From assembly GCA_903854075.1 (NCBI GenBank), contig CAINVI010000212.1, positions 1-9,353 of the forward strand: a stretch of 9,353 bases of DNA, read 5' to 3'. Below are positions 1-7,061 of this stretch, piece after piece. Each line of letters begins with the position of its first letter. Within the stretch, counting starts at the first letter, position 1. The notes beneath the pieces were generated by a model. That model was not told the origin of the DNA and ran no database searches. It saw only the letters and a list, made by a program, of their open reading frames with translations. Origin of the DNA: Candidatus Pollutiaquabacter sp. (lineage in GTDB: Bacteria > Bacteroidota > Bacteroidia > AKYH767-A > 2013-40CM-41-45). Both the position numbers and the translations under genes were made by a program.

Positions 1-178
1 ACGAAGTACGATAGACGAACAATCGCGCTACACCGTCGCCGTTTTCTTCGTACATGCGGTGATAACGGGCAGTAAGGTGAATATCCTGTAGGTCCGCCGG
101 AAGTTGTGCGATCTCGTTGTCCCATTCCTCATTGGACGATGCGGAAATAATCTTGCAGTGGGACATCACCAGTGTCAT
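1..178 (-). CDS. FemAB/GNAT-like acyltransferase, N-terminal fragment
   Basis: The first 59 codons of a gene that runs off the left edge of the window. It starts with ATG at 178, three bases after the aminotransferase stop codon, so the two are translationally adjacent; a second in-frame ATG lies at 166. No Shine-Dalgarno sequence is visible. The visible protein has a soluble start, no signal peptide, and the pattern SSNEEWDNEIAQLP followed by DIHLTARYHRMYEENG and ARLFVYR. From memory this resembles the opening of FemA/FemB-like or GNAT-fold (Acetyltransf_6 type) proteins of Bacteroidota, in which an aromatic/Tyr-rich stretch and an 'LFVY' strand precede the acyl-CoA or aminoacyl fold. Placed directly after a sugar aminotransferase, the inferred role is acylation of the newly made amino sugar. 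The catalytic part is outside the window, so the family call is tentative and the function is inferred from context. Confidence 0.6.
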   Translation of the reverse strand, partial: MTLVMSHCKIISASSNEEWDNEIAQLPADLQDIHLTARYHRMYEENGDGVARLFVYRTS

Positions 179-181
179 GGA

Positions 182-1279
182 TTACGAGTTACTGGACAAA
201 AACTCCTTGATTTTCCGGCAAACGGAAAGTACCTGTCCGCGGGTCAATTCCGGAAAACTAGGAAGGATCAACGCCTGATGATTGAGTTGCGTCGCCACCT
301 TCATGTCGCCGCGAACATCGCGAAGGTGTGCATGGTGGTTGATCGGATAGAACATCGGCCGTGTTTCGATATTGTTTTCGAACAGGAACAATTCTAACGC
401 CCGTTTTTTCTCGAAGGTAAATCCGTCAAAGCGAACAGCGAACATCCATTGCGCATGCGAAGTGCCCGGTTCCTGATATTGAAATCGAATTTCGTCGACC
501 GTCGACAGTTCCTTTTGATACAGCTCAAAAACGTTCTGTTTCATCTCACGGATCTCGTCCATGATTTCCAACTGACCGTACAGCAATGCCGCCTGAATGT
601 TTGTCATCCGGTAATTATATCCCAGCTTATCGTGCACGTAACGCACACTGGATTGTCCTTGACCGCGCACGGAATTCAAGTATTCGAAAAGTTCTTCATC
701 GTCCGTAAAAACCGCTCCACCTTCTCCGCTGGTGATGGTTTTATTTCCGAAAAAGGAAACCGACCCCATCAGGGAAGCAGTGCCGGCTGATCGTTCGTTG
801 TACGACCCAAATAATCCTTCACACGCATCTTCCACAATAGTCAGCCCGGGATGCTGTTCACGTAATGCAGGAACATTGAAGATATTGCCCAGGTTATGCA
901 CGACGAGTAGCGCCGTTTCGTGATCGTAATCCTTGATCAGGCGCTGATCCATGTTCCAGGTATCGAGCCGGGCATCCACGGTTTTAAGTTCGAAGCCCCC
1001 CGAATAAAGAAAGCTGTTCCACGCGGCGACGTACACGTTGTTCGGCACCAGGATTTTTTTCAGGTGCGGATATTTATACTTCAGTCCGAGCGCCAACATG
1101 TGTGTGGCACAGGTTCCGTTATTTACTAATATGACATAACGACTGCCAACCGCTTCCTTGAGGCGCTCCTTGGCTTTATCAATATAAATTCCCTGCGATG
1201 AGATCCAGGTAGAATCCAATGCCTCGTGCGCATAACGCAGACAAGACTTGGGTAGGTAAGGCTGATAGATCGGTAACAT
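182..1279 (-). CDS. DegT/DnrJ/EryC1/StrS-family PLP-dependent sugar aminotransferase
   Basis: A 365-residue fold-type I aminotransferase that would transfer an amino group, usually from glutamate, to a nucleotide-linked keto-sugar in the cytoplasm. The length is typical for the family. Numbering from the ATG at 1279, the protein has the N-terminal DSTWISSQG motif (22-30), the phosphate-binding NNGTCATHM stretch (from about 53), VEDAC with the Asp expected to pair with the PLP pyridine nitrogen (about D151), and FFGNKTITSGEGG with the Schiff-base lysine (about K180). Near the C-terminus ETRPMFYPINHH is the typical substrate-side motif. The motif style is closest in memory to the GDP-perosamine synthase (Per) type, but substrate cannot be decided. 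An in-frame TTG at 1300 would add seven residues; the ATG at 1279 fits the usual family start (LPIYQPYL) better. It is separated from the methyltransferase by 81 bp and followed 3 bp later by an acyltransferase fragment, suggesting amination followed by acylation. Confidence 0.93.
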   Translation of the reverse strand: MLPIYQPYLPKSCLRYAHEALDSTWISSQGIYIDKAKERLKEAVGSRYVILVNNGTCATHMLALGLKYKYPHLKKILVPNNVYVAAWNSFLYSGGFELKTVDARLDTWNMDQRLIKDYDHETALLVVHNLGNIFNVPALREQHPGLTIVEDACEGLFGSYNERSAGTASLMGSVSFFGNKTITSGEGGAVFTDDEELFEYLNSVRGQGQSSVRYVHDKLGYNYRMTNIQAALLYGQLEIMDEIREMKQNVFELYQKELSTVDEIRFQYQEPGTSHAQWMFAVRFDGFTFEKKRALELFLFENNIETRPMFYPINHHAHLRDVRGDMKVATQLNHQALILPSFPELTRGQVLSVCRKIKEFLSSNS

Positions 1280-1360
1280 GAACGATACGTTAATGCACAA
1301 AATGCACCGTATACTGATACTAAAATAACATGGGAAAGGTTACCCCTAAAAACTCCGTTT
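1280..1360 (-). other. 81-bp gap between methyltransferase and aminotransferase
   Basis: The longest gap within the left gene cluster. No convincing terminator hairpin or promoter consensus was found. On the plus strand AATGCAC is directly repeated at 1292-1298 and again at 1301-1307 near the aminotransferase start. The gap may hold an internal promoter or only a relaxed spacer; the sequence does not decide. Confidence 0.4.
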
Positions 1361-2098
1361 TCAACGCAATACAGCAGCTCCGCCTTTGGTAAAAAAGCGG
1401 ATACCGTTCAGCGGATGCGTGTGCACGAACTCTGAAAAGGATGTATTCTTGTGAACATCATCGCTGATGATCAATCCACCGGACTTTACACCATGGAAAA
1501 CAGCATTGAACTCGAACAGCATATTTTCATAGCTGTGATCACTGTCGTGAAAGAAGATATCAATCGCACCCAATTCACTCATCAGAGTAGGCAACAGTTC
1601 CACTGAGGATCCCAGTCGAAGTTCCCACCGTTGGCGAAGCAGATCAGGCACCACCCATCCCGACGTTTTCTGGAGATTTTCAGGATTATAACTTTGCAAA
1701 TCCAGATTAGGCAGATCTATCGAATAGAGTTTTCCTTTTCCGTTACGGTGCATGGCGTTCAGGATGGTCCAGGAGGAAACACCATGAGCGACACCGGTTT
1801 CCACCATGACCTCCGGTGCTGCCATGCGGACAATGAAATAGAGGAATTTACCGAAAAAATACGTGGGACGATTGCCGGGCAGTTCTTTTCCGGGCAGCGA
1901 ATTCATCGGTATGAAATCGCCTGCGCGAAGCTCTTTCAATACCGTACGTGCTTTCTTCGCGTCATAGCGATTACCCAGCAGGATTTTCCCGGCACGGAGT
2001 AGCATGATGTCATGCAACATCCGTTTATCACCGCGTGCATAGCGAACCATGGCAAGTGGATGCCAAAGGAAACTCGAACGGTTGAAATTTATCAGCAT
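1361..2098 (-). CDS. Class I SAM-dependent methyltransferase (Methyltransf_24-like)
   Basis: A 245-residue soluble protein with the layout of a class I methyltransferase. From the ATG at 2098, motif I is VETGVAHGVSSW (about 99-110, matching ExGxxxG), the acidic strand-2 end is LYSIDLPN (about 124-131), and FFHDSDHSYENM (about 182-193) followed by GGLIISDDVH (about 207-216) are the acidic/His motifs typical of Methyltransf_24, a group that includes sugar O-methyltransferases and the related CmcI-type proteins. The N-terminal 60 residues are basic and helix-like without a signal peptide. The start lies 6 bp after the flippase stop, so it is probably in the same operon; an in-frame TTG at 2104 would add two residues. 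The likely job is methylation of a sugar in the polysaccharide repeat unit, inferred only from context. The acceptor sugar and position are unknown. Confidence 0.82.
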   Translation of the reverse strand: MLINFNRSSFLWHPLAMVRYARGDKRMLHDIMLLRAGKILLGNRYDAKKARTVLKELRAGDFIPMNSLPGKELPGNRPTYFFGKFLYFIVRMAAPEVMVETGVAHGVSSWTILNAMHRNGKGKLYSIDLPNLDLQSYNPENLQKTSGWVVPDLLRQRWELRLGSSVELLPTLMSELGAIDIFFHDSDHSYENMLFEFNAVFHGVKSGGLIISDDVHKNTSFSEFVHTHPLNGIRFFTKGGAAVLR

Positions 2099-2104
2099 AA
2101 TCAA

Positions 2105-3442
2105 CTATAAAGCGGTCGATTCAGAACGACTGACCAGGTTTATACTTCGGAACGAAAAGAAAATGAATATGGTTGCATTCAACACATTAGTGATCAGCAG
2201 TGCCATGGCCATACCGGCAGCCGCGAAGTGCGGGATAAGTAACCAAGACAGTGAAATCCCTACAATGATAGTGGTGAGATAAGCTACAATTCGCATGCGT
2301 ACCAATCCGAGACTTTGTACCAGGGGCAGCGTCCAAAAGGTCACAGCACCGAGCAACGCTCCGGCTAAAAAATACATAAAGCTCGCTGCAGCGGCGGAAA
2401 ACTCATGGCCATAAAGGAAAACGATCATCCAACGATGTAAGAAATACATGATCACGAAGAACCCTAGCGCCGGCAGCACAGTGAATCGGGTGATTTTTCC
2501 CAGCATAGTGGTGACTTCACTGAATTTCCGGTCGGCCAGGAGCTTCGCTAATTGCGGATAGATAGAACTGGCCAGCGGATCTGTTAGCGTAAGAATAGCG
2601 TAGGCTAATTTTTTAGCAATGGCATAATACGCAACCTGCTCCGGTGAAGTCAGTATACCCAGCAGTAACACATCTCCTTGACTAATAACTGTCTTTAGTG
2701 TATTGCCCAGGGAGTTGCCTACTACAAACCCGCGGATGTCGCGGCGATCGTCAGCGAGGACTTCTGTATCGACATTATAATAATGCTTCCATTCGCTCTT
2801 CAACTCCAAAAAGGCGATGAAATTACAAATGAATGCATTTATAAACCGAACAGCAATGATGGCGGGAAAGAATACCGCAATGTTTTTCGGAAAAAAGAAA
2901 ACTACTATACCGACGACTACTGTTTCGACCGTATCCATAATCATCTCGATTAGAGAGCTGATTCTGAATCGATAATAAAGGCGTAACATCCCACGACTAA
3001 TGGAATTGAAATACGTGATGCTGGCTGCCACTGCATAGGCAATGACATACGCATCCATTCCCTGCATCCGGTGTAATTCGGCATCCGAGAACAGCGTAAG
3101 CAAAGTGATCACGACAACCGAAAGTAACGCCATCACTCCGCTCAAGCGCATACTGACTTTCACCAGCGCGAAGAGCTTATCATTACGGTTGCCGGTATGA
3201 TAGCCGGCACCGAATTTAATCAATGCCGTTCCCAGATTCAGGTTTAAAAACTCCTGCACCAAGCCTACGAAAGCTACGACAAGCGTATAAGAACCGAAGA
3301 GCGTGGCGCCAAGACCGCGTGCGATTAAAACTGAACGAAGAAACGCTAATCCCGTACTGTAAAAGTTAGACAGAAAAACCCAAGAACTGTTTTTGGCAAG
3401 TCGCTTAGTTTCCTGATCAAAAAAGGAAAGCAGTCGGTTCAT
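2105..3442 (-). CDS. wzx: Wzx-type polysaccharide repeat-unit flippase (MOP superfamily)
   Basis: A 445-residue, very hydrophobic inner-membrane protein with about 12 predicted helices (for example about 20-40, 45-70, 92-118, 166-184, 188-212, 270-295, 320-345, 384-404 and 407-430). The segment ARGLGATLFGSY followed by LNLNLGTALIKFG in the first third is characteristic of Wzx/RfbX polysaccharide biosynthesis proteins of the MATE/MOP superfamily. Such proteins move undecaprenyl-diphosphate-linked oligosaccharides from the cytoplasmic to the periplasmic leaflet. The ATG at 3442 is chosen because it lies 7 bp after the wzc stop and starts a plausible amphipathic helix (MNRLLSFFDQETKRLAKN). A longer reading from 3592 is rejected: its extra 50 residues are only the other frame of the Gly-Tyr-coding tail of the kinase. 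The C-terminus is short and polar. An O-antigen rather than capsule role is possible, but the adjacent wza and wzc favour capsule or exopolysaccharide. Confidence 0.9.
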   Translation of the reverse strand: MNRLLSFFDQETKRLAKNSSWVFLSNFYSTGLAFLRSVLIARGLGATLFGSYTLVVAFVGLVQEFLNLNLGTALIKFGAGYHTGNRNDKLFALVKVSMRLSGVMALLSVVVITLLTLFSDAELHRMQGMDAYVIAYAVAASITYFNSISRGMLRLYYRFRISSLIEMIMDTVETVVVGIVVFFFPKNIAVFFPAIIAVRFINAFICNFIAFLELKSEWKHYYNVDTEVLADDRRDIRGFVVGNSLGNTLKTVISQGDVLLLGILTSPEQVAYYAIAKKLAYAILTLTDPLASSIYPQLAKLLADRKFSEVTTMLGKITRFTVLPALGFFVIMYFLHRWMIVFLYGHEFSAAAASFMYFLAGALLGAVTFWTLPLVQSLGLVRMRIVAYLTTIIVGISLSWLLIPHFAAAGMAMALLITNVLNATIFIFFSFRSINLVSRSESTAL

Positions 3443-3449
3443 GATCAGA

Positions 3450-5888
3450 TCATCCTTCCTCTTTCTTCTTTTTACGGCGGAAGCGGCCTTTAGCACGAGG
3501 CTCCTCCTCGTAGTAGCCATGTCCATAGCCGTAGCCATAACCGTAGCCGTAACCGTAACCATAGCCATAGCCGTAACCATAACCCATTCCACTGAAGCGT
3601 ACTGCGTTCAGGATAATGGAAATATGTTTCATCTTACCTTCGCGGTACAGTTTATTCAGCGTTTCCAATTGATGACGACGCGTAGAATTTTGACGGACCA
3701 CATACACGATGGAATTAGCATATGGAACTAAGGCCATAGCATCTGATATCAATCCAAGCGGTGGCGTATCCAAAATGACATAATCGTAATTTTCGTTTAA
3801 GTAATCGAAAAGCATCTGTATGCGATCGCTCATCAGTAATTCTGAAGGATTGGGCGGCTTTGGACCTGAAAGAATAAAATCAAGATTTTCGACAGAGGAC
3901 GGCTGAATAACTTCCTGCAACGAAGCTGCTCCAATAAGGAAATTACTAATCCCCTTGTCGCTTTTCAGGTTGAATTTCTCCGGCGATTTAGGCTTACGCA
4001 AGTCAAAACCGAGCAGCGCCGTCTTTTTTCCCGAGAGTGCCATAATCGCGGCCAAGTTAGTCGAGCAAAAACTCTTTCCTTCCCCGCTGACACTGGAGGT
4101 GAGCAAAATGGTATGGCATTTTCTCCGCTCAGTATTGAAATACTGAAGGTTGGCACGCAATGATCGGAAGGCTTCGGTAATAGCACCTTTGGGATGATCT
4201 TGTACGATGAGCTCCGAATCTGTTTCATTGAAACCAACAAGCCCAAGCAACGGCACCGGAGTTGCGCGCTCCAGCGACTGACGATCCCTGATCTTATCAT
4301 TGAGCATGTCACGAAGAAAGGTGAATGCGAACGGCACAACAAGTCCAAGCAGAATAGCAATCAGATATACCTGACTTTTAATCGGCCGAATCGGACGGAA
4401 ACTGGCATGTGCTTTATCTACCAGTTTATTATCAGACACCGTAGAAGCGAGAATAATGGCGGTCTCTGCACGCTTTTGCATCAAGTACGTATAGAGGCCG
4501 GCTTTTACGCTACGCTGACGTTCGATATTGACAATGACGCGTTGTGATCCCGGCAACAGTTTGATCTTTCCTTCAACACGGCCCAGCTGAGTGGCAGCCT
4601 CGCCCTTGGAGGCACGCAATCCTTCGCGGATACTTTTGATGTTCTCCAGCAAATCGGTTTTGGTGTTCTGAATAGCCAGGTTTAACTCCACCATGCGCGG
4701 ATTGTCCTCTGTTGCTGTTGCGCCCAGAATATTCCGTTGTCCTTCCAGGTCACTCAGTTGTGTAACCAATTTTTGTAAGAGCGGATCATCGATACCGAGA
4801 CTACCCGGCGAAATACCTTTTAGGTCTTTTTCTTCGCGCACATACCGTTCCAGATAAGACAAGAAACTCAGTTTAAGATCGAGTTCAGAGATTCGCGTAT
4901 CATAACTCTGTGCGCTTTGCAAATACGATGACGCTTCTGTACTGACATCGGTGATACCTTTCTCCGAACGAAAGCGCTCATACTCTCCTTCTACCTCTTC
5001 CAGATCGCGGGAAATGAGCGATAATTGTTCGTCTATAAAAAGCAATGAATTTCTGGCCAGCTCATTTTTCTCTTCAATATTGGACTTCAACCAAACCTCT
5101 ATCAGTCTATTGATGAAGTCCACCGCCTTTTCGGGTACCGGATCTTCCAGAGAAATATTCAGAATAGAAGACGTTTTATTGGGCGTAGAAATATTGATGA
5201 GCCCACGATAATTACTAATCAGACTTTCTTTCAGATTGAATTTTAATTCATACGAACGTTTATCGTAGGACTTATTATCGAATGCCTGATTATTGAAAAA
5301 CCCTTTCTTCTCCAGCACGAAAGTGCCCAGCTCATTGGTGACCTTCTGTCCGAACTGACAAATTTTTGTATATTCTTTATCGTCACGCGGATCCGTGAAA
5401 GAAATACGATACGATTTACTATTAATAATCTTGATACTGACCGGCGTGGAATAGGCAAAATACCGCAAAGTATCATAACTGAACCGGAACGGACAGTTCT
5501 GATACATTTCAGACGTCTTGAGGTTTCCCTTTAGAAAATAGCTGATGTCAAAATCCAGCTCAGCTATCGTTTTAGCGACCTGCGTACGTGAACGAAGTAC
5601 TTCTATTTCATTTTGAATATTACGTTCCGTGGTGAAATCATCCAGTTGCTTGAGGATGTCCGCCGCGTCGGTACTTCCTTTCGGTTGTTTGATCATTACC
5701 GATCCGGTAGCCGAGTATACCGGAGTAGCGACCCAATTATAGTAGTAAGCGGTCAGAAAAGAGACGGCGAGGCAAATTACATACCAATACCAGAAACGAA
5801 GTATGTAATTAAAGAAGAATTGCTTGAAGTCAAACCCTCCTTCTGCTTCTTCCATCATGGCCGGGGCCTGATTTTCGAACTGACTCAT
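3450..5888 (-). CDS. wzc: Wzc-like polysaccharide co-polymerase / BY-family tyrosine autokinase
   Basis: An 812-residue inner-membrane protein that controls chain length and export of capsule or exopolysaccharide by cycles of tyrosine autophosphorylation. A cytoplasmic N-terminus and TM1 (about 33-52) open a Wzz domain; the periplasmic part runs to about 505 with charged coiled-coil stretches (about 265-345 and 370-440) and a GNVR-like DNPRMVEL segment. TM2 (about 507-525) leads to the cytoplasmic kinase: EAFRSLR (572-578, the EX2RX2R oligomerisation motif), Walker A SSVSGEGKSFCSTN (598-611, K605), Walker A' LLGFDLRKPK (625-634) and Walker B YVILDTPP (703-710). In A' the first Asp of the usual DxD is Gly, a form I recall from other Bacteroidota homologues. 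After NAVRFSGM comes (Gly-Tyr)10-Gly-His-Gly-Tyr-Tyr (769-793), the presumed autophosphorylation cluster, and a charged tail ending in RRKKKKEEG. The gene lies 18 bp after wza and 7 bp before the flippase. No phosphatase gene is in the window. Confidence 0.96.
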   Translation of the reverse strand: MSQFENQAPAMMEEAEGGFDFKQFFFNYILRFWYWYVICLAVSFLTAYYYNWVATPVYSATGSVMIKQPKGSTDAADILKQLDDFTTERNIQNEIEVLRSRTQVAKTIAELDFDISYFLKGNLKTSEMYQNCPFRFSYDTLRYFAYSTPVSIKIINSKSYRISFTDPRDDKEYTKICQFGQKVTNELGTFVLEKKGFFNNQAFDNKSYDKRSYELKFNLKESLISNYRGLINISTPNKTSSILNISLEDPVPEKAVDFINRLIEVWLKSNIEEKNELARNSLLFIDEQLSLISRDLEEVEGEYERFRSEKGITDVSTEASSYLQSAQSYDTRISELDLKLSFLSYLERYVREEKDLKGISPGSLGIDDPLLQKLVTQLSDLEGQRNILGATATEDNPRMVELNLAIQNTKTDLLENIKSIREGLRASKGEAATQLGRVEGKIKLLPGSQRVIVNIERQRSVKAGLYTYLMQKRAETAIILASTVSDNKLVDKAHASFRPIRPIKSQVYLIAILLGLVVPFAFTFLRDMLNDKIRDRQSLERATPVPLLGLVGFNETDSELIVQDHPKGAITEAFRSLRANLQYFNTERRKCHTILLTSSVSGEGKSFCSTNLAAIMALSGKKTALLGFDLRKPKSPEKFNLKSDKGISNFLIGAASLQEVIQPSSVENLDFILSGPKPPNPSELLMSDRIQMLFDYLNENYDYVILDTPPLGLISDAMALVPYANSIVYVVRQNSTRRHQLETLNKLYREGKMKHISIILNAVRFSGMGYGYGYGYGYGYGYGYGYGYGHGYYEEEPRAKGRFRRKKKKEEG
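3510..3584 (-). repeat. Gly-Tyr dipeptide repeat coding region in the kinase tail
   Basis: Ten successive 6-bp units (3525-3584) each encode Gly-Tyr, followed in the protein by Gly-His and Gly-Tyr-Tyr (3510-3524), giving 12 tyrosines within 25 residues. The units use mixed synonymous codons (GGT/GGC with TAT/TAC) in no regular order, so the amino-acid pattern is conserved better than the DNA. This is the tyrosine cluster expected at the end of a BY-kinase, in an unusually regular form. Confidence 0.95.
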
Positions 5889-5906
5889 AGCGATGAATTA
5901 TTGGCG

Positions 5907-6671
5907 TTATTTTACAACGGCCAATGCGGCCAACATAAGTGAGATACCGCTGAAAACGATGGGTAAGATACGGTACCAGTTTTCGGCCATAGCTTTCTTG
6001 GTTTTCAAGGGTTCAATGTAAACGATATCGTTTGCGTGCAGGTAGTAATAATCAGAAGTGAATAATTCGCGGGAATTAAGATCCACGGTACCGTATGATT
6101 TTTTTCCGTTCTCTTCACGAACAATCAACACATTATCACGGCTACTGTAGACCGTCATATCACCAGCCATGGCCAAAGCTTCCGGCAAGGTGATGCGTTC
6201 GTTCTGCACCGTTAGCACTCCGGGATGCGCAACTTCGCCGAGAACCGTCACCCGAAAATTTCGGATAGTCAATTTTACAGAGGGATTAACGAGGTATTTT
6301 TCCAATTTTCGGGTCACTGTATCGCGGGCCTGTACGGAAGAGAGACCAGCCACCGATATATCGCCAACCAACGGAAGACGGATTTTACCCTGCACATCGA
6401 CGAGATAGCTATTGGCGAGTGAATTCTGATCCTCGGGGCGCTCTGAGAAATTAAAATATCGACTGGCCTCCGGACTTGCGCTGGCAACGTATATGTTCAG
6501 TAGATCGGAAGGCTGAATTATGGCAATATAATGGCTATCGGCGATGGCCGAGACTAATGTCGTATCAGCATCCTTGTCTTCACGAAAATTCACAATCTGC
6601 TTAGGCGATACACAGGCAAATAAAGTGCCTATGAAAAACAGTAGTACCGGAACTCTTGTAATCGATTTCAT
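5907..6671 (-). CDS. wza: Wza-like polysaccharide export outer-membrane lipoprotein
   Basis: A 254-residue lipoprotein of the polysaccharide biosynthesis/export family. The signal peptide is basic then hydrophobic (RVPVLLFFIGTLFAC) with a lipobox LFAC and lipidated Cys20. The Poly_export domain follows, with IQPSDLLNIYV (52-62), a YLVDVQGKIRLPLVGDI strand region (about 89-105) and VQARDTVTRKLEKYL (113-127). Next is an SLBB-type domain with VTVLGEVAHPGVLTV (141-155). The C-terminus has one hydrophobic helix (about 235-253) that may be the membrane-spanning helix of the octameric barrel, as in E. coli Wza. It is shorter than E. coli Wza (about 380 residues), as is usual for Bacteroidota members with one SLBB repeat. 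It is the first gene of the operon, 18 bp upstream of wzc, and would form the outer-membrane exit for the polymer. The ATG at 6671 is the only one that yields a good signal peptide. Confidence 0.95.
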   Translation of the reverse strand: MKSITRVPVLLFFIGTLFACVSPKQIVNFREDKDADTTLVSAIADSHYIAIIQPSDLLNIYVASASPEASRYFNFSERPEDQNSLANSYLVDVQGKIRLPLVGDISVAGLSSVQARDTVTRKLEKYLVNPSVKLTIRNFRVTVLGEVAHPGVLTVQNERITLPEALAMAGDMTVYSSRDNVLIVREENGKKSYGTVDLNSRELFTSDYYYLHANDIVYIEPLKTKKAMAENWYRILPIVFSGISLMLAALAVVK

Positions 6672-6767
6672 GATTTATTCAGAAGGGTTGAAAAGGCCGC
6701 AATTTGCCTATCCGGTATTTACTCGAAATCGATTAAATAGTTTCAAAATCGAATAAATTAAGCAAAA
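6672..6767 (-). promoter_or_regulatory. Presumed promoter region of the wza operon
   Basis: An AT-rich stretch between the terminator of the upstream gene and the wza start. Because the preceding gene ends with a strong terminator, transcription of wza-wzc-wzx most likely begins here. No convincing match to the Bacteroidota consensus (TTTG about 20 bp before TAnnTTTG) was found; the closest is a TTTTG at 6746-6750 on the minus strand with a TAAATAC about 22 bp downstream. An imperfect 15-bp direct repeat lies inside the stretch. The region just before the ATG is A/T rich with no Shine-Dalgarno sequence, as usual for the phylum. Confidence 0.4.
6724..6758 (-). repeat. Imperfect 15-bp direct repeat, 20-bp spacing
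   Basis: On the plus strand CGAAATCGATTAAAT (6724-6738) and CAAAATCGAATAAAT (6744-6758) match at 13 of 15 positions and start exactly 20 bp apart, close to two helical turns. The position upstream of the wza operon would fit a paired operator for a dimeric regulator, but AT-rich sequence makes chance similarity possible. Confidence 0.35.
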
Positions 6768-6792
6768 ACGGCCGCCTTTGATAGGCGGCCGT
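6764..6792 (-). terminator. Rho-independent terminator of the repetitive T9SS protein gene
   Basis: A perfect 10-bp inverted repeat (6768-6777 with 6783-6792; arm ACGGCCGCCT) encloses a 5-base loop. Read on the minus strand it is followed by TTTTTGC, the T-tract of an intrinsic terminator. It begins 24 bp after the stop codon of the upstream gene and separates that gene from the wza operon. The T-run is only five or so residues and lies on the minus side; the plus-strand reading has no comparable T-tract. Confidence 0.87.
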
Positions 6793-6815
6793 GAACATTT
6801 TGAATTTATGACAGA

Positions 6816-7061
6816 CTATTGAATGACAATCGTTTTGATGGATTTTCCTGATTTCTCGCCCTGGATGGAGAGTAAGTACATGCCAGGAGTCATCGTGATT
6901 ACCTCCAGTTCGTGGAAATTTTCACCCGCATTGGAAACCAGCGAAAAATCTCTCACGACCCTTCCGGAAAAGTCGGTGATGCGAAGAGTCATTACCTCCT
7001 CAGCCTTGGCATCAAATTTAACCTGCAGTTGATCGTGCGCAGGATTCGGATATACTAGCGT
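6816..7061 (-). other. Type IX secretion C-terminal sorting domain (type A)
   Basis: About 81 residues at the end of the large protein. The start is ETLVYPNPAHDQLQVKF, with the hallmark YPNP motif, followed by the beta-strand pattern LRITDFSGRVV, then a Gly-containing MTPGMYLLSI and the basic end KSIKTIVIQ. This matches the Por secretion tail family (TIGR04183 type). It directs outer-membrane export by the type IX machinery and is normally removed or replaced by an A-LPS anchor. None of the machinery itself is encoded in the window. Confidence 0.93.

Noticed and set aside
104..397. Plus-strand frame of 97 codons at the left end
   Set aside because: Antisense to the junction of the aminotransferase and acyltransferase genes, no start context or domain.
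1296..1310. Possible promoter with TTTTG on the minus strand before the aminotransferase
   Set aside because: The bases before it do not match TAnnTTTG and no -33 element is placed correctly, so it is not called.
3443..3592. A 50-residue N-terminal extension of the flippase reading MEWVMVTAMAMVTVTATV
   Set aside because: It is the alternate frame of the Gly-Tyr repeat and basic tail of the kinase; repetitive Val/Thr/Met/Ala composition is a by-product of the hexamer. The ATG at 3442 fits the family and the operon spacing.
3441..3731. Plus-strand reading frame of 96 codons with an Ala/Val/Thr/Ile repeat
   Set aside because: Antisense shadow of the kinase 3' end, with the repetitive stretch explained by the Gly-Tyr codons.
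3965..4360. Minus-strand frame of 131 codons inside the kinase
   Set aside because: It overlaps the Walker A/A' coding region in another frame, has no recognisable domain, and its Ser/Arg/Cys-rich composition is typical of a shadow.
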